Part shown: piece after piece, positions 1 to 8,649 of the stretch | How positions within the stretch are numbered: position 1 is the stretch's first letter | Layout of the letters: the number at the start of each line of letters is the position of its first letter | Made by a program: the position numbers and the translations under genes | Notes under the pieces: model-generated | What the model saw: only the letters and a program-made list of their open reading frames with translations | The model's database searches: none | Told to the model about the DNA's origin: nothing | Origin: Chloroflexota bacterium | GTDB taxonomy: Bacteria; Chloroflexota; Dehalococcoidia; Lucifugimonadales; Lucifugimonadaceae | DNA length: 17,365 bases | Assembly (NCBI GenBank): GCA_002730795.1 | Contig: PCAX01000032.1 | Location: forward strand, 1 to 17,365 | Reading direction: 5' to 3'

Positions 1-1
1 G

Positions 2-118
2 AAGATCGTTACCAAAGAAGTTGAAGTGGAAGTAGAAAAGATCGTTACAAAGGAAGTTCCAGTTGAGGTAGAGGTCGAAAAGATCATTACCAAAGAAGTT
101 GAAGTAGAAGTAGAAAAA
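2..118 (+). repeat. Degenerate in-frame tandem repeat coding a Val/Glu/Lys linker
   Basis: Three imperfect units begin with AAGATC at 2, 38 and 80 (spacing 36 and 42 bases). They encode variants of KIVTKEVEVEVE. The third unit runs into a degenerate tail (VEKVVEKIVV) up to about 145. Such charged valine-glutamate repeats between the lipidated cysteine and the binding domain are often seen in Chloroflexota solute-binding proteins and probably form an extended tether. The array may continue upstream of the window. Confidence 0.85.
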
Positions 119-1783
119 GTCGTAGAAAAAATTGTTGTTGCAACACCTGCACCAGTTGAGGATGCTACTGGGCCGCGTACAGGAGGTACTTTGGTCGTAG
201 CCGTTTCATCTGTCGCTTCTGCTAGCGGATTGCCCAGGGATTGCACCTCATGTTCTATCCTAACAGCGGCTGCTACTCAGGACACGCTGTTGATATCCCA
301 GTTCGGAGCTGATGGAAGTGCCACTTTCGGACCTAACATCGCGACTTCTTGGAAATACGATGCAGCTGGAGCCTATACCGATTTCGTTATAAGAGAAGGT
401 ATTCCGTTCCACCAAGACTTCGGTGATCTGAAAGCAAGTGACGTAGTCTGGAGTTTTAATCAAGGTAACGCAGCTTTCACCGATGGCGCCATTCATGACA
501 CCGTTGGTGACGCGGCACCTCATTTGGGTTTAGTTGAAGATCTTGGCGGAAACGTTGCTAGGTTCAACTGGACAAATTATGTAAGTTTCGCCCACCATAA
601 ATTCTTGAGTGATTTCCATGAGGGCATTGGAATTTTCTCTGAAGCTGCAGCAGTAAAAGGGGACGAATGGTTACGTGAAAACCCCATAGGGACAGGCCCG
701 TTTGAAGTGGTTAGTTGGGAAACAGGAAAAGGTCTGTTTACCAGAGCAGTTCAAAATCACTGGCGAAAATCTCCGAACGTCGACGAGGTTCATTATTTTG
801 AGGTTCCTGAAGGTTCCACGAGATTAGCCATGATGGAAACCGGGGAAGCTCATATAGCTGAACTCGATTTCAAAGACTGGCCAGACGTACTAGCTGACCC
901 TAGATTTTCCAAGGGCCCGACAGGATACTCTCAGGGAGGAGCCTTTGTGTTCGGTGGTAACTACTGGGAAAGAAAGCATCCTACATCTGATGCAGACTTA
1001 CCTTTCACTTTGAAACCCGAACTGGCTTGGGTCGGTGATCCGGACGATGCCGCCAGTATGGAAAGTGCCCGTAAAGTACGGGTTGCAATGAGCATGACTA
1101 TAGACCGTGCAGGTATTAATGAGGCAATACTGGGAGGACTGGGTGCTGAACAATACGTTGGTTCGATAAGTGCCGCTCACTACCTCCACAAAGATGCATG
1201 GAAAGTGGATTTTGACCCTGTAGCGGCAAAAGCATTGATGACTGAAGCCGGATATCCAGATGGATTTGACAATATGGCAATCTACATTGGGGAATCGGGC
1301 AGCTTCACAGAAGCTGGTCTCGCTTTTACGGCTGATTGGTCTAAACACCTCAACATAACAACAGAGCTTGACCAACGGGCTTACGGAGTGTTCCGACCAT
1401 CCCGAATTGACCGTGACTCTCATCAGGCCTCATCTTTTGGTGCGTGTTGCTCAATACCACCGACATGGGCTGAAGAGTGGTTGGTCAGCGCCTCCGGACG
1501 TCCTGATGATGGTAGTGCCGGTGGGTTTAACTCAGGTATGGAAATACCGCTGGCTTCTGAGACGCTTGTAGCCAAGGCTGCAGCCACTTCATTAGCCGAA
1601 ACAGAAGCGCTTACCGTCACTTGGCTTGATTACCTAAGTGAACAAGCACTGTGGCCAGGTGTATTCGAAACACCGTTTGTATCCATATACAATACGGAAA
1701 AGGTTAAATCTTGGTACATGGGTCCGATTGCTAACAGCGCTTTAGCTGGTACAAGACACCTAGAGAACATAGCAATACGATAG
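2..1783 (+). CDS. ABC transporter solute-binding protein, family 5 (peptide/nickel type), 5'-partial
   Basis: This is the periplasmic or lipid-anchored solute receptor of an oligopeptide/nickel-type ABC importer (SBP_bac_5 family). The frame is open from base 2 to the TAG at 1781-1783. The GTG at 26 lies inside a repeat and has no ribosome site, so the true start, signal peptide and lipobox lie upstream of the window. The visible N-terminus is a Val/Glu/Lys repeat linker (2-145), followed by the mature domain opening with RTGGTLVVAV. Family hallmarks include FVIREGIPFHQDFGDLKASDVVWS (SBP_bac_5 pattern, first half of the domain) and the ENPIGTGPFEVVSWE turn. The mature part is about 540 residues, normal for the family. 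The ligand cannot be read from sequence; family members bind peptides, nickel, glycosides and other oligomers. Two matching permeases follow after a hairpin. Confident for family, not for substrate. Confidence 0.93.
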   Translation, partial: KIVTKEVEVEVEKIVTKEVPVEVEVEKIITKEVEVEVEKVVEKIVVATPAPVEDATGPRTGGTLVVAVSSVASASGLPRDCTSCSILTAAATQDTLLISQFGADGSATFGPNIATSWKYDAAGAYTDFVIREGIPFHQDFGDLKASDVVWSFNQGNAAFTDGAIHDTVGDAAPHLGLVEDLGGNVARFNWTNYVSFAHHKFLSDFHEGIGIFSEAAAVKGDEWLRENPIGTGPFEVVSWETGKGLFTRAVQNHWRKSPNVDEVHYFEVPEGSTRLAMMETGEAHIAELDFKDWPDVLADPRFSKGPTGYSQGGAFVFGGNYWERKHPTSDADLPFTLKPELAWVGDPDDAASMESARKVRVAMSMTIDRAGINEAILGGLGAEQYVGSISAAHYLHKDAWKVDFDPVAAKALMTEAGYPDGFDNMAIYIGESGSFTEAGLAFTADWSKHLNITTELDQRAYGVFRPSRIDRDSHQASSFGACCSIPPTWAEEWLVSASGRPDDGSAGGFNSGMEIPLASETLVAKAAATSLAETEALTVTWLDYLSEQALWPGVFETPFVSIYNTEKVKSWYMGPIANSALAGTRHLENIAIR

Positions 1784-1811
1784 CCGAAAAAAAACACAAA
1801 TAGGCGTAATT

Positions 1812-1847
1812 AAAATCGGCAGCTTCCATTTATGGGCTGCCGATTTT
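1812..1847 (+). terminator. Hairpin terminator between binding protein and permeases
   Basis: A perfect 12-bp stem pairs AAAATCGGCAGC (1812-1823) with GCTGCCGATTTT (1836-1847) around a 12-base loop, and the T-run extends to 1848. It starts 28 bases after the binding-protein stop. The A-tract/T-tract flanks would let it work in both directions. In ABC operons such a hairpin often makes the receptor transcript more abundant than the permease transcript by partial termination; that role is inferred here. Confidence 0.85.
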
Positions 1848-1883
1848 TACATCGATCATAAAATAATACCGAGGTAACTTCGT

Positions 1884-2822
1884 TTGCGGGCTTTCATAAT
1901 ACGTAGATTTTTCACATCATTATTGGCACTGTCGGTAGCCACCATGGTAATATTTGGCGCATCCCGCCTCCTCGGCGACCCGCGTCATAATCTTCTGCCC
2001 CAACAGGGTTATGGATTCAATGAAGTAGAGTGGAAAAAGGCTGGCGACAAATTGCATCTAAATGACCCTATTCCCATTCAGTACGCTTATTGGGTCTATG
2101 ATGTTGTAAGAGGCGATTTTGGACAAGATTTAATTGACCGACATCGGATAAACAAAAAAATAGTACCGCGATTATGGCCCACGGCGATGCTTGCAGGTTT
2201 TTCTTGGCTCTTAGCCACTTTAATCGGAATCCCTTTAGGAATACTTTCAGCCGTAAAAAGGAACACCATCTGGGATTTAATGGGCAGGATTGTCGCTATG
2301 CTGGGATATTCTCTTCCAACCTTCTGGGTAGGCATACTGCTGATACTTATTTTCGCGGTTTGGTTAAGGTGGCTACCGGCCGCCACTATGGGAACCGGGG
2401 GAGGTTTTCCGTTAAGGCACATAATACTTCCAGCCATAACACTTGGTTGGGTCGCAATGGCGGGATACGTACGGTTAGTTCGCTCTTCAATGTTAGAAAT
2501 AATGGATTCGGAGTATATTAAACTTGCGAGAGCCAAAGGCGTCAGTGAAAACGTCGTGATTTGGAAACATGGTTTTCGGAACGCCGCGATAGCCCCGCTC
2601 ACATACGGAGGTTTATTATTGGCCGGTCTAATTACTGGGTCGGTTGCCGCAGAAACGGTTTTTGCGTGGCCGGGTATAGCACGATGGGCTGTGGAAGCAA
2701 TATGGACTAATAACCTACCCGTTCTAGTCGCTACTACATTAGTGTTCACCGTTGCTTACATAGTTCTAAATTTTTTGGTTGACATACTTTACGTTTTTGT
2801 GAATCCACGGGTCAGATACTGA
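1884..2822 (+). CDS. ABC transporter permease, DppB/OppB type
   Basis: First membrane subunit of the oligopeptide/nickel-type importer, expected to form the channel with the next gene product. The 312 residues match the family length. It begins with the short cytoplasmic MRAFIIRR and a first membrane helix (about 9-28), then an external loop and five further hydrophobic helices. The EAA coupling loop that docks to the ATPase is visible at about residues 209-238 (EYIKLARAKGVSE, then FRNAAIAP). The start is a TTG with GAGGTAA (1871-1877) six bases ahead; the first downstream ATG would cut into helix 1. The stop TGA shares one base with the next ATG (TGATG), so the two permeases are probably translationally coupled. 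Confidence 0.95.
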   Translation: MRAFIIRRFFTSLLALSVATMVIFGASRLLGDPRHNLLPQQGYGFNEVEWKKAGDKLHLNDPIPIQYAYWVYDVVRGDFGQDLIDRHRINKKIVPRLWPTAMLAGFSWLLATLIGIPLGILSAVKRNTIWDLMGRIVAMLGYSLPTFWVGILLILIFAVWLRWLPAATMGTGGGFPLRHIILPAITLGWVAMAGYVRLVRSSMLEIMDSEYIKLARAKGVSENVVIWKHGFRNAAIAPLTYGGLLLAGLITGSVAAETVFAWPGIARWAVEAIWTNNLPVLVATTLVFTVAYIVLNFLVDILYVFVNPRVRY

Positions 2823-3685
2823 TGCGTCGAATAAATAAAATTTTTATATTTTTTAGAAAATGGCCGGTAATTTCATTAAGTATTTTACTGATATTGTTTT
2901 TCATGGCTTCATTTTCATTCGTCATATCGCCGCACGATCCACTCGACCACAATCTTCGATCTAGAAATATACCACCGATGTTTCAGGAAGGTGGAAGTAG
3001 TAAACATATACTGGGTACTGATCCAATTGGGCGTGATTTACTGAGCCGTTTGATACACGGCAGCAGGATATCAATGACCGTTGCACTTATATCATTGGTC
3101 GTCGGCACGCTAGTAGGGGCTTCCCTTGGTTTGATTGCCGGATATTTTGGAGGCTATATAGACGAGGTAATTACACGAATTGTGGATATTTGGGCTGGGT
3201 TGCCATATATATTGATAGCTATGATAATAGTGGGCGCCATCGGAGCCAGTCTACCTACAATGGTGGTTTTAATGGCCTTGATAGCCTGGTCCCCTTTTGT
3301 AAGGTTGGTGAGGGGTGATGTTTTGGTCCTGAAGGAACTTGAATACATTTCTGCAGCAAAGATTGCGGGCGCTTCCAATTTAAGAATTTTGTCTTATCAC
3401 CTACTCCCTGGCACCATTAACACGATTATCGTAGTGGCTACCTTTAGCGTAGGGCAAATGATTTTGGTCGAGGCATTTCTGAGCTTTCTAGGAGCCGGTA
3501 TCCCACCCCCGACACCCGCATGGGGGTCAATGATAGCAGACGGAAGGCAGTACATGCGTCAGGCATGGTGGGTTTCCGTAATTCCTGGAATAGCTATATT
3601 CCTTGTAACGGCGTCTTTGAGTTTATTGGGCGATTGGTTGAGAGATTATTTCGATCCCAAACTTAGACAAAGAGCTTGGGAATAA
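2822..3685 (+). CDS. ABC transporter permease, DppC/OppC type
   Basis: Second membrane subunit of the importer. The 287 residues show the DppC/OppC pattern: N-terminal helix (about 16-36), the periplasmic motif HILGTDPIGRDLLSRLIHG (62-80) diagnostic for this subfamily, further hydrophobic helices, an EAA loop at about 173-200 (EYISAAKIAGAS), and EAFLSFLGAGIPPPTPAWG (218-236). The ATG overlaps the stop of the preceding permease by one base. The operon would normally continue with two ATPase genes (DppD/DppF type). None follows; a new promoter and DUF1800 come next. The ATPases must be upstream of the window, elsewhere in the genome, or shared with another transporter. Confidence 0.95.
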   Translation: MRRINKIFIFFRKWPVISLSILLILFFMASFSFVISPHDPLDHNLRSRNIPPMFQEGGSSKHILGTDPIGRDLLSRLIHGSRISMTVALISLVVGTLVGASLGLIAGYFGGYIDEVITRIVDIWAGLPYILIAMIIVGAIGASLPTMVVLMALIAWSPFVRLVRGDVLVLKELEYISAAKIAGASNLRILSYHLLPGTINTIIVVATFSVGQMILVEAFLSFLGAGIPPPTPAWGSMIADGRQYMRQAWWVSVIPGIAIFLVTASLSLLGDWLRDYFDPKLRQRAWE

Positions 3686-3714
3686 CTGAAAAAACAATAC
3701 CCCTTTACTATAAT
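3686..3714 (+). promoter_or_regulatory. Sigma-70-type promoter for the DUF1800 operon
   Basis: A perfect -10 box TATAAT lies at 3709-3714. Exactly 17 bases upstream is CTGAAA (3686-3691), a 4/6 match to TTGACA, starting immediately after the permease stop codon. Predicted transcription start is near 3721, giving about 29 bases of leader with the ribosome site AAGGA at 3740-3744 before the ATG at 3750. This suggests the four-gene operon can be transcribed independently of the transporter. Confidence 0.7.
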
Positions 3715-3749
3715 AACTTTGTAATAGAAGAAAAAAATAAGGAACAAAA

Positions 3750-5213
3750 ATGGTCTCTTCTAAACTAGATAAAAAGCTTACATCTCACCTCTTTAGGCGG
3801 GCTGGTTTCGGTACCACTGAAGATGAAATCGATAACCTCGCAGATAAAAGTTACGAAGATTTGGTTGATGATTTACTATCTCCGGAAAAGCAACCGGAAA
3901 TCGCCGAAGATATACTTAGAAGGTATCATCTTGAGTTAAATTTTCCCGATACGCATAGCGGTTGGCAATCGTACTGGATATATAGGATGATAAATACCGC
4001 TAGGCCTCTTGAAGAAAAAATGGCACTCTTTTGGCATCATATTTTTGCTACCTCCATAGGCAAAAGTGAGCACACTCCGTCCGCTGTTGCTCAGATAAAC
4101 ACATTTAGGAGGAATGGTCTGTCAAACATGAAACAAATTCTTTTGGATTTGGCTAAGGATCCAGCAATATTGTTTTGGCTTGACAACTGCGAAAACCATA
4201 AAGGTGAACCTAATGAGAACTGGGGTAGAGAACTTCTGGAATTGTTCTCAATGGGGGTCGGTAATTACACAGAAGACGATATCAAAGAAGCTTCAAGGGC
4301 GTTCACCGGATGGACTTTTGTTCAACCTTTGCCACTCGACCCATATGCGAGATACGACTCTGAATTTCTTTATGTAGACGATGATCATGACCATGGAGAA
4401 AAAACTTTTTTGGGAGAAACTGGAAATTGGAACGGTCACGATATAATCGAAATAGTTGCCCGTCAACCGGCCACCGCTAAATTTATATCACGACATTTAT
4501 ATAACTTTTTTGTTGCTGATGAACCGCAAGTTCCTGCCTGGAATATTGTTCCTCCCAATAATCCAAAAGCCATAAAAAACATGGTTAAGATCTACATGGA
4601 TACAGACGGTAGCATAAAAGAAATATTAAGGTTTTTATTCAACTCCGATTTCTTCAAAAAATCGAAATTCAAAAAAATAAAGAGCCCGGTGGAATTGGTG
4701 ACAGGCGTAATAAAAATTAATGGTAAACACAGGTTTCCAGGAGCAGATTTTGGTACCTTATCCACAACAGTAGCAAATATGGGGCAGGCAGTTTTGACTC
4801 CTCCTACCGTCGAAGGATGGCACACAGGCAAAGAGTGGATTGATGCTGGAACGTTAAACGAAAGAGTTAATTTTTCAGTCGACAGTTTCGGTGGAAAAGA
4901 AATCTCCACAGTGGATTTTGAAGGTCGTGAATCTCTTTCAGACGGACAGTCTAGTACCGCAGGTGGTGTAAAATCAATCGTCGATAAAATCAGAAATGAA
5001 AATAAAGTAGAGCCAGCAGATCTATTAAACAGGTGCCTTGAACTTTTAGGTTACATTGAAATAACCGATCAAACCAGAAAAGAATTGATCAGTGAACTAA
5101 ACAAGGATGGCCCACTGTCTTTTTCAACGGACTCGGACAGTAGCGCCAGTGAGGACAGAATTATTAAGATTTTACAGGCAATCGTTTCCACTATTGAATT
5201 TCAGTTCGGATAG
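3750..5213 (+). CDS. DUF1800 family protein
   Basis: Uncharacterised DUF1800 family member, 487 residues (usual size). Family signatures are clear: SHLFRRAGFGTT near the N-terminus (12-23), RPLEEKMALFWHHIFATS (85-102), NWGRELLELFSMGVGNYTED (157-176) followed by FTGW, then GEKTFLGETGNWNGHDII and FISRHLYNFFVADEP in the second half. The function is not known. DUF1800 genes are typically paired with a DUF1501 gene, as here, so the two products probably act together. No signal peptide or membrane segment is seen. The last 100 residues (serine- and acid-rich, then a helical tail) are less family-like. Start ATG with AAGGA five bases upstream. The stop TAG is part of the ribosome site TAGGAG of the next gene, so translation is probably coupled. 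Confidence 0.95.
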   Translation: MVSSKLDKKLTSHLFRRAGFGTTEDEIDNLADKSYEDLVDDLLSPEKQPEIAEDILRRYHLELNFPDTHSGWQSYWIYRMINTARPLEEKMALFWHHIFATSIGKSEHTPSAVAQINTFRRNGLSNMKQILLDLAKDPAILFWLDNCENHKGEPNENWGRELLELFSMGVGNYTEDDIKEASRAFTGWTFVQPLPLDPYARYDSEFLYVDDDHDHGEKTFLGETGNWNGHDIIEIVARQPATAKFISRHLYNFFVADEPQVPAWNIVPPNNPKAIKNMVKIYMDTDGSIKEILRFLFNSDFFKKSKFKKIKSPVELVTGVIKINGKHRFPGADFGTLSTTVANMGQAVLTPPTVEGWHTGKEWIDAGTLNERVNFSVDSFGGKEISTVDFEGRESLSDGQSSTAGGVKSIVDKIRNENKVEPADLLNRCLELLGYIEITDQTRKELISELNKDGPLSFSTDSDSSASEDRIIKILQAIVSTIEFQFG

Positions 5214-5222
5214 GAGTTTTAA

Positions 5223-6359
5223 GTGATACTAACAAATGGTTCAAACCAAAACACTTTAGTTGTAGTTCAACTAACTGGCGGGAACGATTTTATGAACACA
5301 GTTGTCCCGTATGCGGACGGTCTATATAAGGATTTCCGTCCGGTCGTTGGGATTCCTAACGAACGTGTCCTGCCTATTGATGATTATTTAGGGTTCAATT
5401 CTGACGTCAGGCCGATAAAAGACCTTTATGATCTGGGGCAGGCAGCTATTATACAAGGCGTTGGATACCCAAATTCGAGCAGGTCTCACTTCCGTAGTAT
5501 GGATATTTGGCACACATGTGAACCCGATATTGTAGCCACTGAGGGCTGGCTTGGTAAGACAGTGAGGATTTTAGACCCTTCTACTGACAATCCACTCACC
5601 GCCGTTAGCTTTGGTCGTGGCCTGCCACGTGCCCTTACCGCCCAAGAGGTCATGGTTACTTCGGTTGGAGATTTAGATACATATGGACTTATGAGTGGAA
5701 TAGAAGCCAAAGAACAAAGGACCCAAGCACTTGATCTATTCAAAAGGGTGTATACCCCTGCAATTGGATCTGGTATGGTTCAGGATTACCTTGGGAGAAC
5801 CGGTGTCGATGTTATTAGAGGTGCCGAACTACTCAAAAAAGCGCCGCAGATGTATAAATCTACTGTTGAATACGGCGATAATCCAATTGCTTCTAGCCTC
5901 AGGGATGTAGCAAGGGTGCATCTCGCTGGTCTTGGAACGAGAGTATTCTATACCCAGCACGGTGGTTACGACACGCATGCAAACGAGGTTCCAACACACC
6001 CAAAATTATTAACAGATCTGTCTACGGCGGTAGGTGATTTTTTCCAGGATCTAAAGGATCACAACGCCGACCAAAACGTAGCACTTCTTGTTTTCACAGA
6101 ATTTGGCAGAAGAGTGAAGGATAATAACAGTGGAACCGACCACGGAGCAGGTGGCGGGGCATTTGTGATTGGTCCGCGAGTAAACGGTGGTCTTTTTGCT
6201 GAATACCCCTCATTGGATCCCAGCGAACATGATAACGGTGATTTAAAGCATACTTACGATTTCAGAGGTCTGTATTCTACGTTACTGGAAAGATGGATGG
6301 GCATAGACCCGACAGAAATTGTGGGAGGCACATACGAACAACTCGAACTTTTTAAGTAA
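5223..6359 (+). CDS. DUF1501 family protein (alkaline phosphatase/sulfatase clan), no export signal
   Basis: Member of DUF1501, a family placed in the alkaline-phosphatase/sulfatase structural clan but without a defined reaction. Its 378 residues carry the family motifs LTGGNDFMNTVVPY (17-30), SHFRSMDIWHT (88-98), HGGYDTHANE (246-255), FTEFGRR (291-297), GTDHGAGGGAF (304-314) and the C-terminal YDFRGLYSTLLERW (345-358). The Asp and His residues in these motifs are plausible metal ligands by analogy with the clan. Many DUF1501 proteins begin with a twin-arginine signal; this one starts directly at the beta-strand before LTGGND, so it looks cytoplasmic unless the GTG start is wrong, and the stop of DUF1800 lies only 9 bases upstream. 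AGGAG (5212-5216) sits six bases before the GTG. A decayed relative lies at 16321-16521. Confidence 0.94.
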   Translation: MILTNGSNQNTLVVVQLTGGNDFMNTVVPYADGLYKDFRPVVGIPNERVLPIDDYLGFNSDVRPIKDLYDLGQAAIIQGVGYPNSSRSHFRSMDIWHTCEPDIVATEGWLGKTVRILDPSTDNPLTAVSFGRGLPRALTAQEVMVTSVGDLDTYGLMSGIEAKEQRTQALDLFKRVYTPAIGSGMVQDYLGRTGVDVIRGAELLKKAPQMYKSTVEYGDNPIASSLRDVARVHLAGLGTRVFYTQHGGYDTHANEVPTHPKLLTDLSTAVGDFFQDLKDHNADQNVALLVFTEFGRRVKDNNSGTDHGAGGGAFVIGPRVNGGLFAEYPSLDPSEHDNGDLKHTYDFRGLYSTLLERWMGIDPTEIVGGTYEQLELFK

Positions 6360-6383
6360 TCATTTGGAAATTAGGTAGATAAG

Positions 6384-7430
6384 TTGAAAATCCCCCATGG
6401 AATGCTAAGGATAGGTTACCCCTATGTGAATACGGTTGGCATGCGGCGTTTAACGAGCTGTCCAATCAGCGTAGTGGTTGGCGATGACCCACATGAGTTA
6501 CACATTATGTGCAGGCTTGAGGGTTCAACTAATATCCGACGATTAACCCTGGATGATGAGGATAAAGGTGCGTTCAATTTGCTAGGAGCAATTACTCAAA
6601 TTGGTGGCAGTTTTAAAGTGAAAGCGGATTTTTTGTGGCCATCCGGTATGGTAAAGGATTCGACTGGGCATTTATGGATAGTGGATGAAGGTACCCATAA
6701 AATTTCCAAGATGACCATTGAAGGGGAAGTGGTCAATCAATGGGGTGTTAATGGAACTAAAGCGGGTGAACTGAATCGCCCCAGCGGGATTGCTATAGAC
6801 AACGAAGGTAACATTATTGTTTCAGATACAATGAACCATCGCATCCAAAAATTCACCGAAGACGGTGCATATCAACACGGTTTTGGATCTCAGGGAGAAG
6901 ACCCTGGACAACTTAACATGCCTTGGGGAATAGACGTTGATGATGCCGGCAACATATACGTTGCGGACTGGAGGAATGACCGGATCCAAAAGTTTGACTC
7001 AGAGGGCAATCAGATTATGGTTGTCGGTAGTGGGACTGGAGACAGTGACGGTAAGTTTGATAGGCCTTCAGCGGTTAAGGTCGATAGGGACGGTGATATT
7101 TATGTAACTGATTGGGCAAATCACCGAATTCAGCTTTTTGGCGCTGATGGACATTTCGTAGAAAAGTTTATTGGAGACGCCACCCTATCTGAGCAGGCAC
7201 GGGGGTACATGATTACGAATATGGTGGCTATGCGCCTGCGAGAAATGACTCCTATAGAGCCTCAGAAAAGATTCAGATGGCCGGTATCCGTAACCGTTCA
7301 CGACGATTATATGTACGTACCAGACTTCGGCTCATGCCGTATACAGATTTATAAAAAGAATGTAGTAAGATTTTCAAAAGGGGAAATTGCAGACAGGCCG
7401 AGGTCTAACTCCCTATATACCCAATTCTAA
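6384..7430 (+). CDS. NHL-repeat beta-propeller protein
   Basis: Product of 348 residues with a chain of NHL repeats, each reading roughly P-G-hydrophobic-DxxGN-hydrophobic-V-[AST]D-xxNxRIQxF. Good copies lie at about 84-110 (degenerate), 131-157, 179-204 and 226-252, and a final one at about 300-328, enough for a five- or six-bladed propeller. Such propellers serve as binding scaffolds or, in a few families, as lactonases or lyases; the activity cannot be assigned here. No signal peptide is seen. It lies 24 bases after DUF1501 and 25 bases before the dehydratase-like gene, so it is in the operon. The annotated start is TTG with a weak AGGTAG upstream; an in-frame ATG at 6402 is an alternative that would remove six residues. 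Confidence 0.9.
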   Translation: MKIPHGMLRIGYPYVNTVGMRRLTSCPISVVVGDDPHELHIMCRLEGSTNIRRLTLDDEDKGAFNLLGAITQIGGSFKVKADFLWPSGMVKDSTGHLWIVDEGTHKISKMTIEGEVVNQWGVNGTKAGELNRPSGIAIDNEGNIIVSDTMNHRIQKFTEDGAYQHGFGSQGEDPGQLNMPWGIDVDDAGNIYVADWRNDRIQKFDSEGNQIMVVGSGTGDSDGKFDRPSAVKVDRDGDIYVTDWANHRIQLFGADGHFVEKFIGDATLSEQARGYMITNMVAMRLREMTPIEPQKRFRWPVSVTVHDDYMYVPDFGSCRIQIYKKNVVRFSKGEIADRPRSNSLYTQF

Positions 7431-7455
7431 TTTTGTAAATTATTAGAAGCAAATA

Positions 7456-8649
7456 ATGAAAATCACCGATCTTAAAGTCGCAATCATTGGCAATTTGCCG
7501 GTTGTCCGAGTTACTACCGACGAAGGCATCGATGGCATAGGCGCAGCTGAAACCACCAAGCCATATCTAAAGTCTATGATTGAGTTCTATCGCGACATGA
7601 TTATTGGCAAGGACCCTAAAGAGGTCGAACGGGTTATGCTAGGTATTCGTCGTATGGGTGCATTCAAACCTTGGGGCGCCGCTGTTAGTTCGATCGAATT
7701 CGCCTTATGGGATATAGCGGGAAAGGCTGCGGGCATCCCCACCCACAGATTGCTCGGTGGCAAGATTCGTGACAAAGTGCAGGTTTACAACGGTAATGTC
7801 CGTTTCAAAAGGAACGGAAATGAACCAGAGGATTATGCCGCATCCATGCAACAAATGAAGGATCATCCCTACAACTTCTCGATCATTAAAGAAGCCGTTT
7901 CGTTCCACGGCGGTATGAACCGAACGGTCGATAATTTCTATTTCGGAACTTCCGTCACAGGACAACGCCACCCTAACAGGGGCACGATAACGCCAAAGGG
8001 TTTCAAATATTTAATGAAGTGTGTCGAAGCGATGCTCGACGTTCTGGGCGATGACGTAGCACTCGCACTAGACTGTGGTCCGGGAATGACCGTACCTGAC
8101 GCATTAAAACTTGCCAAAGAGCTTGAAGGTTCGAACATCATTTGGCTAGAAGACATGGTTACCGGTGATTATACCCCGTACGTATTAGCCGACTTGTATA
8201 AACAGATAACACCCTACACAACCACCCAGATTCACACTGGTGAACAGATCTATTTGCGCCAAAATTTTGTCGAACTGGTAGAACGTAATGCAGTGAACAT
8301 CCTGGGACCTGATCCTGCCGACGTGGGGGGGCTTGCAGAGATGAAGTTCATCTGCGAGTACGCCGACCTACATGGAATCTTGTTTGCCCCCCACGGGAGG
8401 TTTGATGGTTTGATTGGTCTCGCAGCCCACGTGCAGCTAGCAGCCACACTACCCGACAACTATCTTGCTTTTGAACTACCTCAAGCGGATTTTGAGTGGT
8501 GGAACGACATTATGGAGGGCCATGAAGATTTGGAAGTGAAGGATAGTCATATCGAAGTTCCCGACACGCCAGGTCTTGGTGTAACTTTCATTCCAGAAAA
8601 AGCGAAAAGGTATCTCCGAGATGAAGATGCGGACTTTTTCGACAATTAA
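7456..8649 (+). CDS. Mandelate racemase/muconate lactonizing enzyme family protein (probable acid-sugar dehydratase)
   Basis: Enolase-superfamily enzyme, 397 residues, with an N-terminal capping domain and a C-terminal barrel. The three expected metal ligands are Asp206 (LALDCGP), Glu232 (WLED) and Glu263 (HTGEQ). A candidate Asp/His dyad, Asp286 (GPDPADVGG) and His313 (FAPHG), and a possible base on the second strand, Lys145 (IIKEAVSFH), place it in the mandelate racemase subgroup. Members abstract the alpha-proton of a carboxylate and racemise it or, more often, dehydrate an acid sugar to a 2-keto-3-deoxy acid. The substrate is not identifiable. Last gene of the operon with DUF1800, DUF1501 and the NHL protein. 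It converges on an aldolase of a family that often uses the product of such dehydratases. SAR202 genomes are known for many paralogues of this family. Confidence 0.93.
   Translation: MKITDLKVAIIGNLPVVRVTTDEGIDGIGAAETTKPYLKSMIEFYRDMIIGKDPKEVERVMLGIRRMGAFKPWGAAVSSIEFALWDIAGKAAGIPTHRLLGGKIRDKVQVYNGNVRFKRNGNEPEDYAASMQQMKDHPYNFSIIKEAVSFHGGMNRTVDNFYFGTSVTGQRHPNRGTITPKGFKYLMKCVEAMLDVLGDDVALALDCGPGMTVPDALKLAKELEGSNIIWLEDMVTGDYTPYVLADLYKQITPYTTTQIHTGEQIYLRQNFVELVERNAVNILGPDPADVGGLAEMKFICEYADLHGILFAPHGRFDGLIGLAAHVQLAATLPDNYLAFELPQADFEWWNDIMEGHEDLEVKDSHIEVPDTPGLGVTFIPEKAKRYLRDEDADFFDN

Noticed and set aside
26..28. GTG as the start of the solute-binding protein
   Set aside because: The frame is open upstream to the window edge, the codon is inside the repeat, and no signal peptide follows it.
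998..1423. Minus-strand frame of 141 codons inside the binding-protein gene
   Set aside because: Antisense shadow of a well-supported gene, no start signal or known motif.
2096..2749. Long minus-strand open frame (217 codons) opposite the DppB-type permease
   Set aside because: It is antisense to a gene with clear family motifs; its protein has no recognisable pattern and reflects codon bias of the permease.
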